Shown in pieces: positions 1 through 7,700 of a stretch of 16,425 bases of DNA; position 1 is the stretch's first letter; each line of letters begins with the position of its first letter. Source of the DNA: an uncultured Eubacteriales bacterium (lineage in GTDB: Bacteria > Bacillota > Clostridia > Oscillospirales > Acutalibacteraceae); the NCBI GenBank assembly GCA_902491475.1, contig CABUHY010000028.1, positions 1 to 16,425 of the forward strand. The letters are read 5' to 3'. The translations under genes and the position numbers were made by a program. Below the pieces are notes generated by a model that did not search any database, was not told where the DNA came from, and saw only the letters and a list, made by a program, of their open reading frames with translations.

Positions 1-156
1 GGTGATTTTTAATAAACTATTTGTTGCCTGAAAGGCTATGGGAATAGTGTGAAATCACACTATTCATAATTATAGTGCCCTCAAAATATGCCTTTGGCAT
101 AATTTTGAGCCGGCAGAAATCACCATCACGCCTGTTCAGGCAACGCAGGTTAAATC
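1..156. repeat. Structured tandem repeat, complete unit (copy A)
   Basis: This is a full 156-bp unit, followed at once by the start of another. It contains nested inverted repeats. An outer stem pairs GTTGCCTGAAAGGC (23-36) with GCCTgTTCAGGCAAC (130-144), with one bulged G at 134. Hairpin 1 pairs GAATAGTGTG (42-51) with CACACTATTC (56-65) around an AAAT loop. Hairpin 2 pairs CTCAAAATATGCC (80-92) with GGCATAATTTTGAG (96-109), and outer TGCC (76-79) with GGCA (112-115). The whole could fold as a three-way junction in RNA or single-stranded DNA. It holds no gene. I do not recognise the family; it resembles a MITE/REP-like or structured intergenic repeat. Transcription strand is unknown. Confidence 0.9.
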
Positions 157-197
157 GGTGATTTTTAATGAATTATTTGTTGCCTGAAAGGCTATGG
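157..197. repeat. Structured tandem repeat, left part only (copy B)
   Basis: The 41 bases match unit positions 1-41 with two substitutions (unit positions 14 and 17). Identity then stops abruptly and purN begins. It keeps the left arm of the outer stem (179-192) and the GAAAGG-CTATGG stretch, and lacks both hairpins and the right arm. The missing part of a unit appears at the other side of the gene cluster (16104-16214). Confidence 0.88.
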
Positions 198-202
198 TGA
201 TT

Positions 203-841
203 ATGAATACCGATAAATTAAACATAGCCGTTCTTGTTTCGGGCGGCGGAACAAATCTTCAGGCGCTTATCGACGCTCAAAACAGCGGAATTATCAAAAG
301 CGGCAGGATAAGGCTTGTCATTTCAAACAAGGACGGCGCTTACGCCCTTGAAAGGGCAAAAAATGCGGGAATTGAAACCTATACCGTGCTCAAGAAGAAT
401 TTTTACGGTCAGCAGGGGTTTGAAAGCGAGCTTATAAGAATTCTCGACGAAAACAAAATCGACCTTATTGTCCTTGCGGGATTTATGTCGATTTTAAGCG
501 AGAATTTTACCTCGCATTACCGCAATAAAATTCTCAATGTTCACCCGTCGCTTATTCCGTCCTTTTGCGGAGAGGGCTTTTACGGACTTCATGTTCACGA
601 GGCGGTTCTCAAAAAGGGCGTTAAGGTCACGGGCGCCACGGTGCATATAGTAAACGAAATCCCCGACGGCGGACCGATTGTTATGCAAAGGGCTGTTGAG
701 GTCCGTGACGGCGACACTCCCGAGGCTCTGCAGAAAAGAGTTATGGAGCAGGCGGAGTGGAAAATTCTCCCCGAATCGGTCGAGCTTATGTGCTCGGGAA
801 AAATAAAAATCGAAAACGGCAGGACTTACCGCAATGAATGA
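203..841 (+). CDS. purN: Phosphoribosylglycinamide formyltransferase (GART)
   Basis: It transfers a formyl group from 10-formyltetrahydrofolate to glycinamide ribonucleotide, the third step of cytosolic purine synthesis. The 212-residue product has the family's usual length. VSGGGTNLQAL near the N-terminus (12-22) is the phosphate-binding segment. NVHPSLIPS (112-120) carries the catalytic Asn112 and His114, and Asp155 in the PDGGPI segment completes the catalytic set. PSFCGEGFYG is typical of clostridial PurN. An ATG at 203 fits the family N-terminus, but GAAAGG (186-191) lies 11 nt upstream, which is long. An in-frame ATG at 194 adds only MVI, lies in the repeat, and is only 2 nt from that site. 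No promoter is visible; transcription probably comes from upstream. The gene overlaps the next one by 8 nt. Confidence 0.96.
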   Translation: MNTDKLNIAVLVSGGGTNLQALIDAQNSGIIKSGRIRLVISNKDGAYALERAKNAGIETYTVLKKNFYGQQGFESELIRILDENKIDLIVLAGFMSILSENFTSHYRNKILNVHPSLIPSFCGEGFYGLHVHEAVLKKGVKVTGATVHIVNEIPDGGPIVMQRAVEVRDGDTPEALQKRVMEQAEWKILPESVELMCSGKIKIENGRTYRNE

Positions 842-1577
842 GAATAAATTCACGGGTAAGGCGGAGCTTTATTCAAAGTACCGCCCGTCATATCCCGAAA
901 AGCTTATCGATTGGCTTTACGAAACGACAAATGCCCAAACCGTGGCGGATATAGGCGCAGGCACGGGTATTTTTACATCGGTGCTGCTCAAAAAGCCGTG
1001 GAGCGTTACGGCGGTTGAACCGAACTCGGATATGCTCTCGGTGCTCAAAAGCGATTTGGGCGACAGGGTAAAGACGGTTGTTGCCTCTGCGGAAAATACA
1101 ACGCTTGACACGGAAAGCGTCAATCTGATAACCGTTGCGCAGGCGTTTCACTGGTTTGATAAGGCGAGGTTTAAGGCGGAATGTCAGCGGATACTGACCC
1201 GCGGCGGACGCCTTGTAATCGTGTGGAATTCAAGATGTCAGAACAGCCTTGAAGAGAAACGCAACAAAATCTGTATGAAATATTGCGACTGCTACCGAAG
1301 CGGCCATGTTCAGACGGGCTATGACGACTTTGACGGCGACACATTTTTAAGAAACGAATATTTCAAAAACACCGATTTTTTAAGACTTGAAAACGAAAGG
1401 TTTGTCACGAGAGAACAGTTTATCGGCGACAATCTTTCCCGTTCGTATGCGCCGAGGCGTGGGGACATCGGCTATGACGGCTTTGTGGGGGAGCTTGAAA
1501 ACGCCTTTTCAAAATATGAAAAGGACGGCAGGGTTTCTCAAAATTACATTACCGACTGTTATCTCGGCTCATTTTAA
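834..1577 (+). CDS. Class I SAM-dependent methyltransferase, unknown substrate
   Basis: The 247-residue protein has a Rossmann-type methyltransferase fold in its N-terminal half. Motif I is VADIGAGTGIFTS (37-49), the acidic residue after strand 2 is Glu62 in VEPN, and AQAFHWF (102-108) followed by RILTRGGRLVIVW (119-131) matches the Methyltransf_11 group. The preceding K-A-E-L-Y-S-K-Y-R-P-S-Y-P segment is common in small-molecule methyltransferases of this group. There is no signal peptide or membrane segment, so it should be cytosolic. The ATG overlaps the purN stop by 8 nt, with AGGA at 821-824, implying translational coupling. It is not a known purine-pathway enzyme; its substrate cannot be read from the sequence. 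The C-terminal half (about 135-247) shows no motif I recognise. Confidence 0.88.
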   Translation: MNENKFTGKAELYSKYRPSYPEKLIDWLYETTNAQTVADIGAGTGIFTSVLLKKPWSVTAVEPNSDMLSVLKSDLGDRVKTVVASAENTTLDTESVNLITVAQAFHWFDKARFKAECQRILTRGGRLVIVWNSRCQNSLEEKRNKICMKYCDCYRSGHVQTGYDDFDGDTFLRNEYFKNTDFLRLENERFVTREQFIGDNLSRSYAPRRGDIGYDGFVGELENAFSKYEKDGRVSQNYITDCYLGSF

Positions 1578-1601
1578 TAAAACTTGAAAGGATATTGCTT
1601 T

Positions 1602-2318
1602 ATGGAGATAAAAACGATTAAGGACGAGCTTAATTCCCTCGCATATCACGGCAGGGGAATTATGATAGGAAAAAGCGCAGACGGCACAAAGGCTGTAACG
1701 GCTTATTTCATTATGGGCAGAAGCGAAAACAGCAGAAACCGTGTGTTTGTCGAGGACGGCGAGGGCATACGCACTCAGGCGTTCGACGAGTCCAAAATGG
1801 TTGACCCCCACCTTATAATTTACGCTCCCGTAAGAGTTCTCGGCAACAAGACCATCGTCACAAACGGCGACCAGACCGATACGGTATATAACCTTATGGA
1901 CAAGCAGATGACCTTTGAGCAGGCGCTTCGCACAAGGGAATTTGAGGACGACGCACCGAATTTCACACCGAGAATTTCGGGCATTATCCACCTTGACAAC
2001 GGCGAGATGAACTATGCGATGTCAATCCTTAAATCGGCTGACGGCGACGGCAGCTCTTGCCAAAGATACACTTACGCTTATCAGAACCCCCTCTGCGGCA
2101 AATTGAAATTCATCCACACCTACAAATGCGACGGCAATCCGCTTCCGAGCTTCGAGGGCGAGCCGAAAACGCTTGAGCTTCCCGATGTCGATATAGACAC
2201 CCTTACAAATCTCATCTGGGAAAATCTCAATGCTGACAACAAGGTTTCGCTTTTTGTAAGATACATTGATATAAAAACAGGCAAATATACTTCAAGAATA
2301 GTCAATAAAAACAAGTGA
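1602..2318 (+). CDS. purO: IMP cyclohydrolase, PurO-like family
   Basis: It is predicted to close the purine ring, converting FAICAR to IMP, the last step of the pathway. The 238-residue product resembles the stand-alone IMP cyclohydrolase family first described in archaea (PurO) and later found in some Clostridia; it is unlike the N-terminal domain of bifunctional PurH. Recognisable parts are YHGRGIMIGKSADGTKAVTAY (15-35), the MGRSENSRNRVF segment (38-49), and a conserved NYAMSIL stretch (137-143). The start is the ATG at 1602, with GAAAGGA (1586-1592) 9 nt upstream; a TTG at 1584 lies before that ribosome site and is unlikely. The next gene encodes the partner formyltransferase, which supports the assignment. 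The symbol is given by family resemblance. Confidence 0.85.
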   Translation: MEIKTIKDELNSLAYHGRGIMIGKSADGTKAVTAYFIMGRSENSRNRVFVEDGEGIRTQAFDESKMVDPHLIIYAPVRVLGNKTIVTNGDQTDTVYNLMDKQMTFEQALRTREFEDDAPNFTPRISGIIHLDNGEMNYAMSILKSADGDGSSCQRYTYAYQNPLCGKLKFIHTYKCDGNPLPSFEGEPKTLELPDVDIDTLTNLIWENLNADNKVSLFVRYIDIKTGKYTSRIVNKNK

Positions 2319-2329
2319 GGTAACAAAGA

Positions 2330-3514
2330 ATGAAAGAATTTGAACTTAAATACGGCTGTAACCCCAACCAAAAGCCTGCCAAAATCTATATGGAGGACGG
2401 CAGCGATTTGCCGATTGAAATACTGTGCGGCAGACCCGGTTACATAAATTTCCTTGACGCTTTCAACTCATGGCAGCTTGTAAAGGAGCTCAAAGAGGCT
2501 CTCGGACTTCCTGCGGTTACCTCCTTTAAGCATGTAAGCCCCACTTCGGCTGCGGTAGGTATTCCGCTGTCGGATACGCTTAAAAAGGCTTGCTTTGTCG
2601 ACGACATAGAGGGTCTTGACGACTCGCCGCTTGCCTGCGCTTATGCAAGGGCGAGAGGTACGGACAGAATGTGCTCGTTCGGCGATTGGGTAGCGCTCTC
2701 CGATGTCTGTGATGTTACCACGGCAAAGATGATAAAGCGTGAGGTCTCCGACGGTATCATAGCTCCCGGCTATGAGCCCGAAGCGCTTGAAATACTTAAA
2801 CAGAAAAGAAAAGGCAATTACAATATAGTAAAAATCGACCCCGACTATGTTCCCGCTCAGCAGGAGAAAAAACAGGTGTTCGGCATTACCTTTGAGCAGG
2901 GCAGAAACAATTTCAAAATTAACTCGGAGCTTCTTAAAAATGTTGTTACAAAGAACAAGGATTTGCCCGAGAGCGCAGTGCGTGATTTGATTGTGGCTCT
3001 TATCACACTTAAATACACGCAGTCGAACTCGGTTTGCTATGCGGTTGACGGACAGGCAATCGGCGTAGGCGCAGGTCAGCAGTCAAGAATTCACTGCACA
3101 CGCCTTGCAGGCACAAAGGCTGACACATGGTTCTTAAGACAGGCGGACAAGGTTATCAATCTCCCGTTCAGAGATGACATAGGCAGACCCGACAGAGACA
3201 ATGTAATCGACGGATATATCAATCAGAACGAAGAAGATGTATGTGCGGACGGCGTATGGCAGAGATATTTCACTGTAAAGCCCGAGCCCTTTACAAAAGA
3301 GGAGCAGACAGCGTATCTCGCAACCAAAACGGATGTGGCGTTGGGCTCCGACGCATTCTTCCCGTTCTCCGATAACATTGAGAGAGCGTTCCGTTCGGGC
3401 GTTAAATACATAGCAGAGCCCGGCGGCTCGATAAGAGATGACATTGTTATCGACTGCTGCGACAAGCACGGTATGGCAATGGCGTTCACAGGTATGAGAT
3501 TATTCCATCATTAA
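2330..3514 (+). CDS. AICAR formyltransferase (PurH transformylase domain alone)
   Basis: It should formylate AICAR with 10-formyltetrahydrofolate to FAICAR, the penultimate step to IMP. The 394 residues match the transformylase part of PurH without the cyclohydrolase domain. KYGCNPNQKPA (7-17) is the family's opening signature. SFKHVSPTSAAVG (65-77) holds the catalytic Lys67-His68 pair. A YTQSNSVCYAVDGQAIGVG segment and the AGQQSRIHCTRLAG stretch follow, and the C-terminus ends in GMRLFHH, close to the usual ending. ATG has GAGG (2317-2320) 9 nt upstream, overlapping the previous stop. Together with the PurO-like protein it replaces bifunctional PurH. It is often annotated purH in databases; I leave the symbol blank because the fusion is absent. 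Confidence 0.92.
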   Translation: MKEFELKYGCNPNQKPAKIYMEDGSDLPIEILCGRPGYINFLDAFNSWQLVKELKEALGLPAVTSFKHVSPTSAAVGIPLSDTLKKACFVDDIEGLDDSPLACAYARARGTDRMCSFGDWVALSDVCDVTTAKMIKREVSDGIIAPGYEPEALEILKQKRKGNYNIVKIDPDYVPAQQEKKQVFGITFEQGRNNFKINSELLKNVVTKNKDLPESAVRDLIVALITLKYTQSNSVCYAVDGQAIGVGAGQQSRIHCTRLAGTKADTWFLRQADKVINLPFRDDIGRPDRDNVIDGYINQNEEDVCADGVWQRYFTVKPEPFTKEEQTAYLATKTDVALGSDAFFPFSDNIERAFRSGVKYIAEPGGSIRDDIVIDCCDKHGMAMAFTGMRLFHH

Positions 3515-3525
3515 GAGGTAACACA

Positions 3526-4794
3526 ATGAAAATAATGGTTGTCGGCGGTGGCGGAAGAGAACACGCTATCATCAAAAAAATCAAGGAAAACAAAGAGGTC
3601 GAAAAGATATATGCCCTCCCCGGAAACGGCGGAATGGCAAAGGACGCCGAGCTTGTGAACATCGGCGCCACGGATATTGAAAAAATCGTGGAATTCGCAC
3701 TCGAAAACAAAATAGACTATGCCGTTGTCGCACCCGACGACCCGCTGGTGCTCGGCTGTGTTGACGCCCTCGAGGAAAAGGGTATTCCCTGCTTCGGACC
3801 GAGGAAAAATGCGGCTGTTATCGAGGGCAGTAAGGTTTTTTCAAAAAATCTTATGAAAAAGTACGGTATTCCCACCGCACAGTATGAGGTTTTCACGAAT
3901 GCGGACGAAGCATTGAAATATGTTGAAACCTGTCCTGTTCCCACGGTAGTCAAGGCGGACGGACTTGCTCTCGGCAAGGGCGTTATAATCGCAATGACAA
4001 GGGAAGAGGCGAAAAACGCCGTTGTTTCGATAATGAAAGACAAGCAGTTCGGCAAGAGCGGCGACAGCATTGTAATCGAGGAATTTTTGACGGGCCCCGA
4101 GGTTTCCGTTTTGTCGTTTACAGACGGCAAGACCGTTGTGCCGATGATTTCTTCAATGGACCACAAGCGTGCGGGCGATAACGACACGGGTCTTAACACG
4201 GGCGGAATGGGAACAGTCGCCCCGAACCCCTATTACACAAAATCGGTTGCGGACGAATGTATGAAAACCATATTCCTGCCGACAATCGAGGCTATGAACA
4301 AAGAGGGCAGAACCTTTAAGGGCTGTCTTTACTTCGGACTTATGCTCACTGAAAACGGTCCTAAGGTAATCGAATACAACTGCCGTTTCGGCGACCCCGA
4401 GACGCAGGTTGTCTTACCGCTTCTCGAAAGCGATTTGCTTACGGTTATGAGAGCCGTTACGGACGGAAGGCTGTCCGAGTGCGAGGTTAAATTCTCCGAT
4501 AAGAATGCCTGCTGCGTTATTATGGCGTCGGAGGGCTATCCCGTAAAATACGAAAAGGGATACGAAATCACAATCCCCGAGGAGCTTCACGACAATGTAT
4601 ATGTTGCGGGTGCAAGGCTTGAAAACGGAAAGCTTTTGACGAACGGCGGACGGGTTCTCGGCGTGACAAAGATTGCCGACACACTTGAACAGGCGATAAA
4701 ATTGTCGTATAATGCCGTTGAGAAGATAAGCTTCGGCAATGCCTATTACAGGCATGATATAGGACAAAAGGCGCTTAATTGCAAGGAGGTATAA
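3526..4794 (+). CDS. purD: Phosphoribosylamine-glycine ligase (GAR synthetase)
   Basis: It joins glycine to phosphoribosylamine using ATP, the second purine step. The 422-residue length is normal. The N-terminal domain has MVVGGGGREHA (4-14), the phosphate-binding loop of the family. VVAPDDPLVLG (67-77) corresponds to the usual PEAPLV-type segment. The ATP-grasp fold follows, with VVKADGLALGKGV (141-153), EEFLTGPEVS (185-194) and GGMGTVAP (226-233). YNCRFGDPETQ (284-294) supplies metal and phosphate ligands. ATG at 3526 has AAGAGG (3513-3518) 7 nt upstream; the gap to the previous gene is 11 nt. Its last codons contain the ribosome site of purL. Confidence 0.97.
   Translation: MKIMVVGGGGREHAIIKKIKENKEVEKIYALPGNGGMAKDAELVNIGATDIEKIVEFALENKIDYAVVAPDDPLVLGCVDALEEKGIPCFGPRKNAAVIEGSKVFSKNLMKKYGIPTAQYEVFTNADEALKYVETCPVPTVVKADGLALGKGVIIAMTREEAKNAVVSIMKDKQFGKSGDSIVIEEFLTGPEVSVLSFTDGKTVVPMISSMDHKRAGDNDTGLNTGGMGTVAPNPYYTKSVADECMKTIFLPTIEAMNKEGRTFKGCLYFGLMLTENGPKVIEYNCRFGDPETQVVLPLLESDLLTVMRAVTDGRLSECEVKFSDKNACCVIMASEGYPVKYEKGYEITIPEELHDNVYVAGARLENGKLLTNGGRVLGVTKIADTLEQAIKLSYNAVEKISFGNAYYRHDIGQKALNCKEV
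4783..4790 (+). promoter_or_regulatory. Strong ribosome site for purL's TTG start
   Basis: AAGGAGGT lies inside the final codons of purD, 7 nt before a TTG. No ATG in the purL frame lies at a suitable distance, so this site decides the TTG start and predicts coupling of purL translation to the end of purD. Confidence 0.85.
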
Positions 4795-4797
4795 TTC

Positions 4798-7700
4798 TTG
4801 GTTTACAGAATTTTCGTTGAAAAGAAAAAGGAATTGGCAAACGAAGCCAAAGCATTGCTCGGCGACGCCAAAAACCTTTTGGGCATAAAAAATCTTACCG
4901 ATGTCAGGGTCATAAACCGTTATGACGCCGAAAACATCACAAAAGAGTTGTTCGACTATGCGGTAAAGACCGTATTTTCCGAGCCTCAGCTCGATATTGC
5001 AAGCGAGGAGATAAACACCGACGGCGCAACCGTTTTTGCGGTTGAGTATCTTCCCGGTCAGTTTGACCAGAGGGCTGACTCGGCGGCACAGTGCATACAG
5101 ATTATCTCACAGGGCGACAGACCCCTTATCCGTTCGGCAAAGGTTTATGCGCTTTACGGCAAGCTTACCGAAAGGGATATTGACGAGATAAAGAAATATG
5201 TTATTAACCCCGTTGAGGCGAGGGAGGCTGCGCTTGAAAAGTTCGACACACTCAAGGTCGATTATGCGGTTCCCACAACCGTTAAGACTCTTGACGGCTT
5301 CAATTCATACGACGAGGCTGAATTGGCGAAATTTGTCGAAAGCTACGGACTTGCAATGGACAAGGACGACATAAAGTTCTGTCAGGACTATTTCAAGTCG
5401 GAGCACAGAGACCCGACTCTTACGGAAATCCGTATGATAGATACATATTGGTCCGACCACTGCCGTCACACAACATTTTTGACGGTTATCGACGGCGCAA
5501 AGTTCGAGGACGCACTTTTGCAGAAAGCGTATGACAACTATATGGCGGTGCGCAAGGAACTCGGCAGAACAAAGCCCGTCTGCCTTATGGATTTGGCGAC
5601 GGTTGCGGTCAAATACTTAAAGAAAAACGGTAAGCTTGACAAGCTCGACGAGTCCGAGGAAATCAACGCCTGCACGGTTAAGATTGAAATTGAGGTTGAC
5701 GGCAAAAAAGAGCCGTGGTTGCTTCTTTTCAAGAACGAAACCCATAACCATCCGACCGAAATTGAGCCTTTCGGCGGTGCGGCGACCTGTATCGGCGGCG
5801 CTATCCGCGACCCGCTTTCGGGCAGAAGCTATGTTTACGGCGCAATGCGTGTAACGGGTGCTGCCGACCCGACAGTTCCCGTAAGCGAGACTATTCCGGG
5901 CAAGCTTCCGCAGAGAAAGCTTGTTACAACCGCAGCGGCGGGCTATTCGTCCTACGGCAATCAGATAGGACTTGCAACAGGCATTGTTGACGAGATATAC
6001 CACCCCGGCTATGCGGCAAAGAGAATGGAGATAGGCGCTGTTATCGCAGCGGCTCCGCAGGAAAATGTAAGGCGTGAAAGACCCGACCCCGGCGATGTTG
6101 TAATTCTTCTCGGCGGCAGAACGGGCCGTGACGGCATAGGCGGTGCAACAGGCTCGTCAAAGGCTCACAACGCCCATTCGGTTGAGACCTGCGGTGCAGA
6201 GGTTCAGAAAGGTAACGCACCCGAGGAAAGAAAGCTTCAGCGCCTTTTCAGAAATAAAGAGGCTTGCCTTATGATTAAGCGCTGCAACGACTTCGGCGCA
6301 GGCGGCGTTTCGGTTGCTATCGGTGAGCTTGCGGACGGTCTTGACATTGACCTTAACGCAGTTCCGAAAAAATATGACGGACTTGACGGCACGGAGCTTG
6401 CTATATCCGAGTCGCAGGAGAGAATGGCGGTTGTCGTCGAAAAAGAGAATGTCGACGCTTTCCTCGCTCTCGCTCAAAAGGAAAATCTTGAAGCTACCCC
6501 CGTGGCTGCTGTCAAAGCAGACCCCCGTCTTACAATGATGTGGAACGGCAACAAGATAGTTGACATAAGCCGTGAATTCTTAAACTCAAACGGTGCTGAC
6601 AAGCACATTACAATAACTCCCGAGAAGCCGCAGGATTATACAAAGAAGATTGACGGCTCGTTTGCGGAGAATATGGAAAAGACAGCCTCCGATTTGAACA
6701 TCTGCTCAAAGAGAGGACTTTCCGAACGCTTTGACTCGACCATCGGCGCAGGCACGGTGCTTATGCCTTTCGGCGGCAAGAACCAGAGAACGCCAGTTCA
6801 GGCTATGGTACAGAAGATAAGCGTTGAGAAAAAGCACACCGACGATTGCTCGCTTATGGCGTGGGGCTACAACCCGTTTATAACCGAAAAGAGCCCGTAC
6901 CACGGAGCATACCTTGCGGTTGTCGAGTCGGTATGTAAGCTTATCGCGACAGGCGCAAAGTTCGAGGATGTTTATCTTACATTCCAGGAGTATTTTGAAA
7001 AGCCGGGTCAGGACGGTAAGCGTTGGGGCAAGCCCCTTGCGGCGCTGCTCGGTGCGTTTGAGGCGCAGAAGGAGCTGTCAATCGGCTCAATCGGCGGTAA
7101 GGACTCAATGAGCGGCTCGTTTGAGGATTTGGATGTTCCGCCCACCCTTGTTTCCTTTGCCGTTACGACGGAAAAGACAAAGGACATTGTTTCCCCCGAG
7201 TTCAAAAAAGCGGGCAACAAGGTTGTTATCATAAGAACAAAGCTTGACGAAAACGGACTTCCCGAAACAGGCTCTTTGCTTGAAGCGTTTGACAGGGTTA
7301 CGGCACTTCTCAGAAGCGGAAAAGCGGTTTCCTGTTATACGCCCGGCCTCGGCGGCATTGCGGAGGCGGTTCTCAAATCGGCAATGGGCAACGGCTTCGG
7401 CTTTAAGTTCAACCCCGAGCTCACGCTCGACGGTATATTCGGTTACAATTACGCTTCGTTTATCCTTGAAGTTGAAAATGCGGACGGTATGGAGGTTGTC
7501 GGCGAAATAACCGAAGAACCCGTATTTGTTTACGGCGATGAAACCGTAAGTGCCGAAAAGCTCGACAAGCTTTATGAGGATAAGCTTGAAAATGTATATT
7601 CGTGCAACATAACAAAGGAAGTAAAGCCCGTTGAGAATTTCTCATACACGGCGCAGAGCTATCCCGCACCCGCAGTCAAGTGTGCAAGACCCAAGGTGCT

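Noticed and set aside
149..155. GTTAAAT resembling the GTTRRRY end of an integron attC site in a palindromic repeat
   Set aside because: No matching RYYYAAC partner at a suitable place in the unit, no integrase, and the genes present are an operon of core metabolism, not promoterless cassettes. The tandem units also do not alternate with single genes.
1584..1601. Upstream TTG start for the IMP cyclohydrolase gene
   Set aside because: The TTG precedes the GAAAGGA ribosome site that serves the ATG at 1602.
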